Shown: positions 31,527-39,570 of the stretch, piece after piece
How the letters are laid out: each line of letters begins with the position of its first letter
Numbering within the stretch: the first letter of the stretch is position 1
From: a virus
Virus record (IMG/VR): IMGVR_UViG_3300032093_000031
Location: 54,088 to 118,087 of that record
Direction: 5' to 3' (one strand)
DNA length: 64,000 nt
Notes under the pieces: generated by a model
What the model was told of the DNA's origin: nothing
Seen by the model: only the letters and a program-made list of their open reading frames with translations
Database searches by the model: none
Made by a program: the position numbers and the translations under genes

Positions 31527-31991
31527 CTACTTTTTCAAGTTTTGTTCGAATAATTTATAAATTTCTGTGAGAATGTCCAACTCGGACCTTGACTTTTGAT
31601 ATCTAAAATCAAATAACTTGTAAAAGTATTCAGATATTCTATTTTCTTTTTCTTCCAATTTAACAAAATAGTACGCCTCATAGAAAAAATTCCACATATA
31701 TTCATAGTGGGTTCCTTTCTCCTTGAAGAATATTTTTTCTTTATCAAAATTGGTGATTATTTTATTCCAACACCAATTAAAATGGTTTCGTTGGTCTATT
31801 TCGTCATAAAGTACATCAGAACCTAAAAAGGTTTCGTCTACTAAATCATATAAAGAAGATAGGAAATCATAAAATAATATTATTTTATCCCTATTAATGT
31901 TGTAGGTTCTATACCAAATGTCTATTTGATGTTTGTATTTTTCAGAAATATCTGACTCAATATACTCTTCTCTATTTTCCATAATCCTCAT
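31527..31991 (-). CDS. Hypothetical protein
   Basis: This 154-residue, strongly charged, aromatic-rich protein (ESDISEKYKHQIDIWYRTYN near residue 12) contains paired Trp and Tyr segments such as FNWCWNKIITNF and TEIYKLFEQNLKK at the end. An internal Met (MENREEY) is a possible second start at 31982. It looks like a compact alpha-helical protein of unknown family. Neighbours include virion-type genes, so a structural or assembly role is possible. Confidence 0.6.
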   Translation of the reverse strand: MRIMENREEYIESDISEKYKHQIDIWYRTYNINRDKIILFYDFLSSLYDLVDETFLGSDVLYDEIDQRNHFNWCWNKIITNFDKEKIFFKEKGTHYEYMWNFFYEAYYFVKLEEKENRISEYFYKLFDFRYQKSRSELDILTEIYKLFEQNLKK

Positions 31992-32032
31992 CTGTTAAAA
32001 TATAAGGATAAAAGAAAACAAAAAAAAGAAGA

Positions 32033-33358
32033 TTACTGAGTACTTTCGTTGTATCCGATGATTTTTTTCATTCTCGAGATTTCCTCATTCACAATTGAAG
32101 TCATTGTAGTTTTAGATTCATTCACACTCTTTACTTTTAAAGGTTGAACTCCTCTTGCTCCATGGAATGCTTCAGGTGCGTCTTTCTCTTTTTCTTTTTT
32201 TCTTTCAGCCGATTTACTTAATCTCTCTCCTGTTTTTGTTTTTATAACGTTAGCAGCATTTTGTGAGTTACCCATTTTTGAGTCACCTTCTAATGCCATT
32301 TTTAATCTTTTTTTGAATGATTCTGATGGTTCAAAATCATAATTTAAATCTAAAAGGGTACCACCCTTCATATTATCATCAATATACTCTTCTTGTTTCT
32401 CAGTTGGGTTTACCGCCATTTTTTCACCTTTACCAACTTGTTTTGGAAACTCAGGATTATCATTACCATCAAATGTTGATGCTTTTTTCAGTTTTTTCTG
32501 AACATCTTTAATTGCGTCGTCATTTTCTTTTTTAGAACCACTCTGAGCTTTCTTAGTTACCGCAATACCGGGTACCGCCTCACTTAGATTTTTTTTTGAA
32601 TCAATTACCATTTTTTTAATCAAAGAAACCATTTCACTTTCAGTAAGTCTAAGAACCGATTTCTTAGATTCATACATACCAGTACCACACTCTGAACACA
32701 TTCCTTCCTCATTCATGGGTGAACCACACTCACTACACGTACCCATTTCACCTTCATTTGTATCAATATCTTTAGTGATTGTTACTTTATGCATTTTACC
32801 ACTTCCTTTAGGGAATTCGAATTCTTTTTTACCAGCATCTCTCGCTTTATCAGCAGCCAAAACAAACGCGCTTGATTCCTCCACATTTGTTTCTTCTTCC
32901 ATATAACCTTGTCCACACTCATCACAAACACCTTCCTCTTCTTCAAGTTGTTTCCATGATTCTTCAACATTATGTACTTTTCCGTTAAATTTAATTTCTT
33001 TTAGACCTTTTTCTTTAGCGGATAAAATGGCTTCTGCCATGCTCGATACTTTAATTTTTTTCATTTTTGTGGTTTCTTTATTTTCTTCTAATTCTTCTCC
33101 CATCTGGTCTAATTTATCAATCATTTCAGTTGGTGAATTATATTTTACTTTTTCGATTATGAACTCCTTTTTAGGATGTTTCTTTTTATAAATATCCAAA
33201 TGTTGCATTGCAATTTCTTCGGATTCAAATGTTTCAACGGGTTCTCCCTCGCAAGTAATTTGAAACATATCTTGAGATTTTTTATTTTCTTTTAATATGG
33301 TTCTTTTTACTTCGTCAAATAATGACTCCGAAATGATATTTGATATATTCTTTTTCAT
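32033..33358 (-). CDS. Large acidic protein with zinc-ribbon-like Cys pairs
   Basis: This is a 441-residue protein. Three CxxC groups occur in the middle: VCDECGQGYMEEE (about 142), TCSECGSPMNEEG (about 205) and MCSECGTGMYESK (about 217), suggesting zinc ribbons. The rest is Lys/Glu-rich, with a LTESEMVSLIKKMVIDSKKN region after the ribbons and a C-terminal RMKKIIGYNESTQ that is partly repeated in spirit by other phage virion proteins. No enzyme motif is seen. It may be an assembly or scaffold-like protein, but the evidence is neighbourhood only. Confidence 0.6.
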   Translation of the reverse strand: MKKNISNIISESLFDEVKRTILKENKKSQDMFQITCEGEPVETFESEEIAMQHLDIYKKKHPKKEFIIEKVKYNSPTEMIDKLDQMGEELEENKETTKMKKIKVSSMAEAILSAKEKGLKEIKFNGKVHNVEESWKQLEEEEGVCDECGQGYMEEETNVEESSAFVLAADKARDAGKKEFEFPKGSGKMHKVTITKDIDTNEGEMGTCSECGSPMNEEGMCSECGTGMYESKKSVLRLTESEMVSLIKKMVIDSKKNLSEAVPGIAVTKKAQSGSKKENDDAIKDVQKKLKKASTFDGNDNPEFPKQVGKGEKMAVNPTEKQEEYIDDNMKGGTLLDLNYDFEPSESFKKRLKMALEGDSKMGNSQNAANVIKTKTGERLSKSAERKKEKEKDAPEAFHGARGVQPLKVKSVNESKTTMTSIVNEEISRMKKIIGYNESTQ

Positions 33359-33862
33359 TTACTTAATAAATATCTTATTTATTTCATTTATTACAATTTT
33401 CTCGACCTGAGAATACGGTAATCCTAATTTTTTTGATACATTATAAACGGATTCTTTCAATTCTTGGTCTTCAAAAAAATCTAAACTTTTGATATCACCC
33501 TGATTACAGTAAGGATATTTTTTACATCTTTCTTTTACCTTTACATAAACACCACCAGGACCTCCCCATTTTGGGAAATTTTTATCTTTTACCGCTCGAC
33601 TGTTCATGATACTATTGGGACCATTGATTTTTAATGGGTTCGACCTACCAGCACTATAAGAAGTGTCATATTGTCCTGAAGAAGAAGAGTCTGTAACTTC
33701 ACTTAATTCTTCTTCAAAATTATGAATCTTTTTTATTTTCCTTTTAACTAATGGACCGCTCAGAGCTCCCTCAAATGAACCTGAGGAATCTGCAGAAGTT
33801 TCATTTGTATCTTTTGGGGAAGATTTTTTCCCTCTCAATATTTTCTCGAAATTATATGACAT
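33359..33862 (-). CDS. Conserved phage protein of unknown function
   Basis: This 167-residue protein has a disordered Ser/Gly-rich region (DTNETSADSSGSFEGALSGP) near the N-terminus. The conserved core KWGGPGGVYVKVKERCKKYP (about 107-126) continues as YCNQGD, then a helical end (SQVEKIVINEINKIFI). The YVKVKxRCKxxPYCNQGD core is characteristic of a group of large-phage proteins seen in metagenomes, function unknown. It directly precedes the acidic protein gene with no gap. Confidence 0.6.
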   Translation of the reverse strand: MSYNFEKILRGKKSSPKDTNETSADSSGSFEGALSGPLVKRKIKKIHNFEEELSEVTDSSSSGQYDTSYSAGRSNPLKINGPNSIMNSRAVKDKNFPKWGGPGGVYVKVKERCKKYPYCNQGDIKSLDFFEDQELKESVYNVSKKLGLPYSQVEKIVINEINKIFIK

Positions 33863-34101
33863 TATCTAACACTTTTTAAGGGTTGTTCCCAAAAAGACTT
33901 ACGTTGCCATAGTGTTTTGAAAAGTTCCACAACAACTTTAGATGATAGGTCAACGATTCTTTCATCAACTGACCTAGCACCTATCTCTTTTTGTATTATT
34001 TTCATTACAATGGTATGTGCTTGAGTGGTCTCAAGAAAATCTTTCATTTCTTTTCTTGCAATCTTTTCAATTTCTTTAACATCGGTGTTTGTAAGTGCCA
34101 T
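33862..34101 (-). CDS. Small hypothetical protein
   Basis: This 79-residue helical protein (KEIEKIARKEMKDFLETTQA near residue 9) has a Lys/Trp/Gln-rich tail (KTLWQRKSFWEQPLKSVR). It overlaps neighbours on both sides by 1 nt. No family is recognised. Size and packing in the virion block suggest a small assembly protein. Confidence 0.6.
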   Translation of the reverse strand: MALTNTDVKEIEKIARKEMKDFLETTQAHTIVMKIIQKEIGARSVDERIVDLSSKVVVELFKTLWQRKSFWEQPLKSVR

Positions 34102-34646
34102 TATGCGTTCATTCTATCTCTAATTAATGGCTCCATAGCCGATGTGAAAGTTGGTTCAAATTTTCTCAATTTTTCTAACATGTCCATTGTTTCGTCGTCT
34201 AATAATAACATGTCGCCATTTATGTATAACCCACTACCTTCACCCGAAATCATAACAAAATTAATTTCTAAGTCTGTAATTTCACCATCAAGTCTGATTT
34301 CAGTCTCGGTTATGGTAATTCCAGGTTCTAAACTTGCAATTTGTGAAACTTGTTGTCTAAATGAATCAATTATTTGTGATAAGGCGGTTTTTTCTTCAGG
34401 TTTAAGTTTTATATCCTCTTGGTCAGAAGACAATAATTTAACATCCACATCATTAACAACCTCCACGTTATCGTACTGTTTTTTGTTTAACTCGTTATCG
34501 GTATTTTGTGTATTGGTATTAGGTTGTTGAGTTTCATCCTCTTCCTTAATCAAATTCTTGTTGGTGTACACGGTTTCATTAAGAGACCTTAACGTCTTTA
34601 ACATACCTTTTATCTCGTCGTACCCCGATGTTTTTCTATTGTTCAT
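34101..34646 (-). CDS. Hypothetical protein in virion-like block
   Basis: This 181-residue protein begins with a Lys/Thr/Asn-rich flexible half. An ordered part (EEKTALSQIIDSFRQQVSQI near residue 83) and a beta-rich region (ITITETEIRLDGEITDLEIN, then SGLYINGDMLLLDDE) follow. It looks like a structural or assembly component. No family assignment is possible from the sequence alone. Confidence 0.6.
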   Translation of the reverse strand: MNNRKTSGYDEIKGMLKTLRSLNETVYTNKNLIKEEDETQQPNTNTQNTDNELNKKQYDNVEVVNDVDVKLLSSDQEDIKLKPEEKTALSQIIDSFRQQVSQIASLEPGITITETEIRLDGEITDLEINFVMISGEGSGLYINGDMLLLDDETMDMLEKLRKFEPTFTSAMEPLIRDRMNA

Positions 34647-35241
34647 TTTTAAAAATTAGTCTAAAATTAAATGATGGGTTTATATCTGTATAAATATTTG
34701 AGAAATTAGATTTACACACTACACCATTAAATTTAATAGCGCTTTCAAGATATCCCTGAGAAGGTACTATATTTTTTGGTATACCGTGGGATTCACATAT
34801 ATGTTCACACAATGATGAAATTGATAATACTTGGTCATCATTATACCTATCCCAAAAATAATGGTTTCTCCAATTTCTAACGAAAGGTTCACATCTGTAA
34901 GGGTCTCCAATCCAATTATGCATGAAACCTGTTACGGTATTTTTACTTAACCATCCTAAATTTTCAACCGCAATTTTAATAAATTGTTTGTCAATATAAG
35001 GTTCGTCAAATGTATTTGAATAATAGTTGGTATCGAAAAGTTGGTAGATTGTACCTAATTTAGTGACAATAAAGTGTGGTATTTCGTCGTATTTACCACA
35101 CTTCCTGTACTTTAATTTATTAATGAAATCGTCCGCACGTCTATTAGTGTCGTACAGTAATATTTGGGTTTTTTTCGTTCTGCGACGAACAACATTTAAA
35201 GTTTTATCATCTAAACCTTCTACGTTGTGTATTTCCAACAT
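34636..35241 (-). CDS. N-acetylmuramoyl-L-alanine amidase-like endolysin
   Basis: This 201-residue protein resembles phage amidase-2/PGRP-type lysins. Typical pieces are YDEIPHFIVTKLGTIYQLFD (about 51-70) with the first metal-type His, a short AVENLGWLSKNT segment near 91, a MHNWIGDPYRCEPFVRNWRN helix near 107 and NGVVCKSNFSNIYTDINPSF near the end (with Cys). It would cut the peptide-sugar bond of peptidoglycan at release. Exact zinc ligands are not secure. A neighbouring membrane gene (35356) could assist in lysis. Confidence 0.75.
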   Translation of the reverse strand: MLEIHNVEGLDDKTLNVVRRRTKKTQILLYDTNRRADDFINKLKYRKCGKYDEIPHFIVTKLGTIYQLFDTNYYSNTFDEPYIDKQFIKIAVENLGWLSKNTVTGFMHNWIGDPYRCEPFVRNWRNHYFWDRYNDDQVLSISSLCEHICESHGIPKNIVPSQGYLESAIKFNGVVCKSNFSNIYTDINPSFNFRLIFKNEQ

Positions 35242-35369
35242 TTCTAGTTAACCTTTTACTGATAACAGAAGAAATGTCGTTGTCTTCTGTATTATTTATT
35301 TCCCCATTGTCCAAACCAAAGTTTTCCAACGATTCCTCCTGTTGTGGGGACTCTTCTAATTTTTTTTTT
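35207..35369 (-). other. Probable -1 frameshift/slippage site at A10 and in-frame extension
   Basis: The gene at 35356-36465 stops just after a run of ten A (35360-35369 on the minus strand). Moving one base back into the -1 frame, the reading continues for 50 codons, rich in Glu, Asp and Asn like the preceding repeats, to a stop at 35207-35209, running 35 nt into the amidase gene. The +1 frame gives an ordinary non-acidic peptide. The run contains the slip pattern A_AAA_AAA. It could be programmed frameshifting, polymerase slippage or an assembly/homopolymer error. Confidence 0.55.
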
Positions 35370-36465
35370 CTTCCTCAATGGGAAGTTGTTCATCTTGTAT
35401 TGGTTCCTCAACAATCGGTTCAGGTGTTTCAATTATTTCCTCAACAATCGGTTCAGGTGTAACAATTGGTTCTTCAATTACTATCGGTTGTTCTTCAACT
35501 ATTACAGGTTGTTCTTCAACAATTGGTTCTTCAATTACTATCGGTTGTTCTTCAACTATTACAGGTTGTTCTTCAACAATTGGTTCAGGAGTAATAGTTG
35601 TTTCTTCAATTACTATCGGTTGTTCTTCAACAATTGGTTCAGGTGCAATAGTTGGTTCAGGTGTGACAATTGGTTCTTCAACTATTACAGGTTGTTCTTC
35701 AACAATTGGTTCAGGAGTAATAGTTGTTTCTTTAACAACCACCGGTTCTTCTTTAATTAAATGGTCCTCAATTAAAAAAACATCTGATGAGTCATTATCC
35801 TCTTCTTCCTCAGGAGTTTCAACATCTTTTGGTTGGGGGGTTTTGTTAAGTAATTTTTCTAAAATATCTAAATCTTCTTGAGAGATTCTAACTCGAGAGA
35901 CTTCACCAACAATGTCTTTAGCATCTACCACCGGTGTTTCTTCACCAACGGGTTCAGGAGCGTCTTTTACCACTGGTTGTTCAACCTCTACAGTATTTTT
36001 CTCACTCTGAGTAAACTTAACTAACATATGTAGAAAAGAAAGTGAAATGATTGGTAACATACCTCCAGCGAAAAACGCTAAAAATCTTTTGTGACCAATC
36101 ATGTCTGTAGGGTCAACACCAATATATTCTAAAAGTGGTGAAACTAACTCAACCCAAGAAATAAATGCTTGACTCGTAATATCAATATATGAATAGGCGA
36201 AATAAATATTACCAATAAATTGAATGAGGGTTACAATACCAAATGGGAAATATACTTTTCTACCCATATCAGCTGATATTGCAGCCAACGCAGATAATGC
36301 GGCAATTTCGATACCTATTGATAAATAGATAGCCCAACTAATTGGGTTTGAAATTCCGTACCATTTAGTTACGTGTGATATTGAAACCAACGCAACAGTT
36401 ATAATTGGTATTAAAAACGCAGATACTATTAATGTTTTATAATTTTTATTAATCCAATTTTTCAT
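35356..36465 (-). CDS. Membrane protein with acidic Pro/Glu/Val repeats
   Basis: This 369-residue protein has three or four N-terminal transmembrane helices in the first about 155 residues (LIVSAFLIPIITVALVSI, IAALSALAAISADM and FLAFFAGGMLPIISLSFLHM). A long soluble tail follows. From about residue 235 the tail is dominated by repeats of EEPIVEEQPVIVEE/TPEP type with very high Glu and Pro, so it is extended and negatively charged. It may be a rod-like spacer. The ORF stops right after an A10 run, and the coding signal continues in the -1 frame. The adjacent endolysin gene suggests a lysis or envelope role. Confidence 0.7.
   Translation of the reverse strand: MKNWINKNYKTLIVSAFLIPIITVALVSISHVTKWYGISNPISWAIYLSIGIEIAALSALAAISADMGRKVYFPFGIVTLIQFIGNIYFAYSYIDITSQAFISWVELVSPLLEYIGVDPTDMIGHKRFLAFFAGGMLPIISLSFLHMLVKFTQSEKNTVEVEQPVVKDAPEPVGEETPVVDAKDIVGEVSRVRISQEDLDILEKLLNKTPQPKDVETPEEEEDNDSSDVFLIEDHLIKEEPVVVKETTITPEPIVEEQPVIVEEPIVTPEPTIAPEPIVEEQPIVIEETTITPEPIVEEQPVIVEEQPIVIEEPIVEEQPVIVEEQPIVIEEPIVTPEPIVEEIIETPEPIVEEPIQDEQLPIEEEKKN
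35464..35577 (-). repeat. Exact 57-bp tandem duplication
   Basis: The 57-bp unit at 35464-35520 is repeated at 35521-35577 with no visible difference, encoding two identical 19-residue repeats of the acidic tail. Partial copies follow at 35580-35740. The identity suggests recent duplication, unlike the synonymous-diverged repeats beyond 48 kb. Confidence 0.8.
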
Positions 36466-36749
36466 TTAACACTATTTTCCAACTTGCTTATTTCATTATC
36501 AATTTCAGTTTGACGGTTTACATCTAAAATTTTTCTATCAGTTGCTTGAATCATTCTTTTTTCTGATTTCAATCCTTCAATTCTTAACCTAACATCCAAT
36601 TCTTCTTTGGTGTAGGTAGAATCTTTAATTGACTCAATTTCCTTTCTCATTTTAGAGAGTTCTCTTCCGTCGCCACAACTTTTAAAAAATCCTAAAAGTG
36701 CAACAACCAAAACGATTATTGTGAAATTTTTTTGAATAAAATTTTTCAT
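36462..36749 (-). CDS. Membrane-anchored coiled-coil protein
   Basis: This 95-residue protein has one N-terminal transmembrane segment (about residues 10-22, FTIIVLVVALLGFF) and a following Lys/Glu/Ile-rich helical region (KMRKEIESIKDSTYTKEELD, about 33-52, then RQTEIDNEISKLENSVK). It overlaps the repeat-rich membrane gene by 4 nt. Such anchors with coiled coils are common among phage lysis and assembly genes. TATTTATA lies 10 nt before its start. Confidence 0.6.
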   Translation of the reverse strand: MKNFIQKNFTIIVLVVALLGFFKSCGDGRELSKMRKEIESIKDSTYTKEELDVRLRIEGLKSEKRMIQATDRKILDVNRQTEIDNEISKLENSVK

Positions 36750-36758
36750 GTTTTTTAT

Positions 36759-37571
36759 TTATAAATAGTTTAATAATCCATAACTGTCGTTACGAAGTTT
36801 CTTTAGTGCTTTATCACGTAGTTGTCTAATACGTTCTTTAGTGCATCCGAATTCATCACCCAAGTCTTCTAAATTCATTTCAATACCGTTCAACCCATAA
36901 GACTTTTCAATAATGACCTTTTCTCTATCGTCAAGGATTGAAAGCATTTGAGAAACTCTTTTTTTAATTTCTTCAGACGTATTTAAAATGTCTTCAGGGT
37001 TATCAGCGTTGACATTAATGATGGTATCGATTAATTGGTCTCCCTCTTCATTTATTTCATCATTCAAGTTTACACAATGAGGTAGTACTATTTCTGCCCC
37101 ATTATCTTCATAATTGATAAAGAAAGGGTCATCAACATTTAACTGTTCATTTTTCTTTCTTTTTTGATTTTCCTGAATAATGTTTGACGGCAGTCTTATC
37201 ATCCTTGAATTCTCGTTTAGAGAAGCCATAATAGATTGTTTAATCCACCAAACAGCATATGAAATAAATTTGTAACCACTGTTAGGGTCAAATCTTTCGG
37301 CGGCTCGTATGAGACCGATATTACCTTCGGATATTAAATCAATTAAATCCATACCATTGTTTTGATATGATTTAGCGACGGTGATTACAAAACGTAGATT
37401 ACCCACTACGAGTTCGTTTAACAAATCGACTCTTTCCTTCTTAGGTAGGTCTTTATTTTTTAAGAGTTCGAAGACTTCATCCTGTCTTTGGTGAGTAATT
37501 ACCTTAATCTTTCGGATGTCTTTGATGTAGTTCTGAATTTCTTCAGTGTTGATTAGTAATGTTTTGGCCAT
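36759..37571 (-). CDS. Sigma factor, RpoD-like
   Basis: This 270-residue sigma-70 family protein has region 2 at residues about 50-120 with the classic NLRFVITVAKSYQNNGMDLI and DLISEGNIGLIRAAERFDPN motifs and SYAVWWIKQSIMASL. Region 3 follows and region 4 lies at about 225-260 (NLEDLGDEFGCTKERIRQLR), a helix-turn-helix that reads the -35 box. It resembles Bacteroidota primary sigma factors but is shorter, with region 1 mostly absent. It is the obvious candidate to redirect the host polymerase to phage promoters. It is not embedded in an operon with other regulators. Confidence 0.9.
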   Translation of the reverse strand: MAKTLLINTEEIQNYIKDIRKIKVITHQRQDEVFELLKNKDLPKKERVDLLNELVVGNLRFVITVAKSYQNNGMDLIDLISEGNIGLIRAAERFDPNSGYKFISYAVWWIKQSIMASLNENSRMIRLPSNIIQENQKRKKNEQLNVDDPFFINYEDNGAEIVLPHCVNLNDEINEEGDQLIDTIINVNADNPEDILNTSEEIKKRVSQMLSILDDREKVIIEKSYGLNGIEMNLEDLGDEFGCTKERIRQLRDKALKKLRNDSYGLLNYL

Positions 37572-37615
37572 GAATGTTCGGTTTGTGGTTCATGGGTAAA
37601 AATATGTAAAAAAAA

Positions 37616-38077
37616 TCAATTTTGGAAGCCATCCAAGAATTTTTTTTCGTCAGGAGTCAAACTGTCTATCCCCTCCTGTTCAATTTTCTCTAAAATATTA
37701 TCAAGGTCCATTGTTTCGTTAGGGTTCTCGGTGTTTTCTTTTTTATTATATTCTAACCTTAATGAACTATATTCTTCACTTGGCTTAAACATAAAGTCCT
37801 TCATCTGTATAGGTAAATTGGCACTATATATACTTTCTCTTTCGAAGAGGAAGTAAAATTTCACATCCTCCATAGAAATAATATTGTGAAGTTCTTCAGA
37901 GAGCTCTTTTCTATTTGATTCGGATTCAAATATAACTATTATACTTTTAGACGTATCTTCAATAACAAACCTAACCTTGGCAATTTTTGGACTAACTCCA
38001 AGAACTTCCAAACAAAAAAATTCAATGTCTTCGTGGTCTTCGAAATTCGCGAATAAAAATAAAAGATATGTCTTCAT
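37616..38077 (-). CDS. Hypothetical protein with DUF6576-like C-terminal motif
   Basis: This 153-residue protein has an unassigned N-terminal two-thirds of alpha/beta type. Its C-terminus reads LDNILEKIEQEGIDSLTPDE followed by KKFLDGF (about residues 125-151). This resembles the short C-terminal motif of Bacteroidota rhomboid-type proteins (DUF6576) in my memory. What the motif does is not established. It may be a protein-binding tag. It is the only gene between the sigma factor and the spanin-like pair. Confidence 0.6.
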   Translation of the reverse strand: MKTYLLFLFANFEDHEDIEFFCLEVLGVSPKIAKVRFVIEDTSKSIIVIFESESNRKELSEELHNIISMEDVKFYFLFERESIYSANLPIQMKDFMFKPSEEYSSLRLEYNKKENTENPNETMDLDNILEKIEQEGIDSLTPDEKKFLDGFQN

Positions 38078-38086
38078 TCAAATAAA

Positions 38087-38515
38087 TTACTGTACGATTA
38101 AAAATACGGATAAAATTGCAATAAGTCCACCCCCAACGATGGTTTTGAACTTATTTTTCACCTTTTCTTTCTTCAACTGTAATTCTAAATTTTTTGTGTG
38201 ATTTTCTAAAATTTGATATTTTTCGTCTTGAGATTTAATTATTGTTAAATAATTTTCCTCTTTCTTCTGCATGGTAACAATTACACTATCTTTCAGTGAA
38301 ACCTTTTCCTCTAATTTTGTGATTTGTTCATTTGATAATTTCAATTCAGCAATCGCAGAATCACCTCTTAATAAGTCTTTAGCAATTGACTTAAATGTAG
38401 AAACCGGTAAACATTTTACTGGTTCGGGGGTTCGATTTTTATTATTTGTATCTGTCTGAGAAAAAGCTATCAAGCTCTGGCTCAGTAAAATTAGAAACAC
38501 GATTAATTTTTTCAT
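38087..38515 (-). CDS. Spanin-like protein: signal peptide, coiled coil, C-terminal TM
   Basis: This 142-residue protein has a signal peptide (KKLIVFLILLSQSLIAFS, residues 2-19), a Lys/Glu-rich coiled coil (about 60-120, KLEEKVSLKDSVIVTMQKKE) and a C-terminal transmembrane segment (TIVGGGLIAILSVFLIV). Its start lies 74 nt inside the next upstream gene. Signal/TM plus coiled coil in a pair of nested genes is the shape of Rz/Rz1 spanins, but no lipoprotein Cys is seen, so a two-component spanin is not proved. The amidase is 3 kb away. Confidence 0.55.
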   Translation of the reverse strand: MKKLIVFLILLSQSLIAFSQTDTNNKNRTPEPVKCLPVSTFKSIAKDLLRGDSAIAELKLSNEQITKLEEKVSLKDSVIVTMQKKEENYLTIIKSQDEKYQILENHTKNLELQLKKEKVKNKFKTIVGGGLIAILSVFLIVQ

Positions 38516-38834
38516 GATATACTTCCTTTACTATTGTTTTTTGATTTTTAATTTTATCGATACTATTATCAACTTCTCCAATTTCTTTATTGATGTTGTC
38601 GATTTTATCGTCTAACATTTCTTGTTCTTTATACATGTTATTAATTACAACATTCAAAGAATCAATCTTCGCCTTATCTTCAGGTGACATACCCACTCGA
38701 GGTGTTAAAATGAAAATCATCCAATACAGAACGAACAACCCGAACACAACCATTAAAACGGTTTTATAGTTCTTTGCAAGAAAACCTGCAATTTTATTTG
38801 TATTTTCTTTTGCGTTTAAAAGTCTTTCGTCCAT
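38442..38834 (-). CDS. Membrane-anchored coiled-coil protein, partner of 38087
   Basis: This 130-residue protein has a charged N-terminus, one transmembrane helix at about residues 27-46 (TVLMVVFGLFVLYWMIFILT) and a helical region (DKIDNINKEIGEVDNSIDKI and following). It overlaps the next gene by 74 nt, as overlapping spanin pairs do. TATTTATA lies 4 nt upstream of its start codon. Inner-membrane spanin is a reasonable but unverified role. Confidence 0.55.
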   Translation of the reverse strand: MDERLLNAKENTNKIAGFLAKNYKTVLMVVFGLFVLYWMIFILTPRVGMSPEDKAKIDSLNVVINNMYKEQEMLDDKIDNINKEIGEVDNSIDKIKNQKTIVKEVYHEKINRVSNFTEPELDSFFSDRYK

Positions 38835-38856
38835 ATGATATAAATATTAATAATAA

Positions 38857-39531
38857 TTATTTTTTCTTTCTAATTATCTCATCGATAATGCCATAACTCA
38901 ACGCATCTTCTGATGATAACCACAAATCTCTCGACGCATCCTCCATGACAACTTCGGATGGTTTGTTACAATATTCACCCAATAGGTCAAATAGAATTTT
39001 ATTTAATTTTTCCCATTCTTTCATATTAATCTTAGCATCCTGAATATTACCTTCAAAACCTCCTGAAGACTGATGTAACATTGTTCTACTGAATCTTAGT
39101 GAACATCTCTTACCTTTTGTACCCGCACCAAGTAAAACCGAACCCATAGATGCTGCCATTCCAGTGTTGATTGTACGAATATCCGAGTTGATATAATCCA
39201 TTACATCCACCATTGATAATCCACTTTTTACAGAACCACCAGGACTATCAATGTGCATTGTGATATCAGTATTATCGATACTGTCTAAAAACATAAGTTG
39301 AGCTTGAACCACTGTCGACATGTTATCGTTTACAACACCCGCAACCCATATGATTCTTTCCATCATCAATCGTGAGAATACATCCATCACGGTTACGTTC
39401 ATTTGTCTCTCTTCCAATATGTATGGAGTTAAACTGTCTTCAACTTGTTTGTTGTAGTGATGTAAATTTAAACCGCTAATCCCTTTGTCCTTAGCGAATA
39501 GTCCGAAGTCTTTATATAGTTTACTGTTCAT
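38857..39531 (-). CDS. clpP: ClpP serine protease
   Basis: This 224-residue self-compartmentalised protease subunit has the catalytic triad in place: Ser128 in GMAASMGSVLLG, His153 in SRTMLHQSSGG and Asp202 in ASRDLWLS. Oligomerisation and entry-pore elements are recognisable, and the N-terminus with EERQMNVTVMDVFSRLMMER is the Bacteroidota-type lead-in. It works with a Clp ATPase, none of which is in this window, so it may use the host's ClpX. Phage ClpP can act on the prohead, on host proteins, or replace host proteolysis. This copy seems captured from a host-like gene. Confidence 0.95.
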   Translation of the reverse strand: MNSKLYKDFGLFAKDKGISGLNLHHYNKQVEDSLTPYILEERQMNVTVMDVFSRLMMERIIWVAGVVNDNMSTVVQAQLMFLDSIDNTDITMHIDSPGGSVKSGLSMVDVMDYINSDIRTINTGMAASMGSVLLGAGTKGKRCSLRFSRTMLHQSSGGFEGNIQDAKINMKEWEKLNKILFDLLGEYCNKPSEVVMEDASRDLWLSSEDALSYGIIDEIIRKKK

Positions 39532-39570
39532 GTGAATTATTTTTTTTAAATCTAAGAAAAAAAAGTGATA

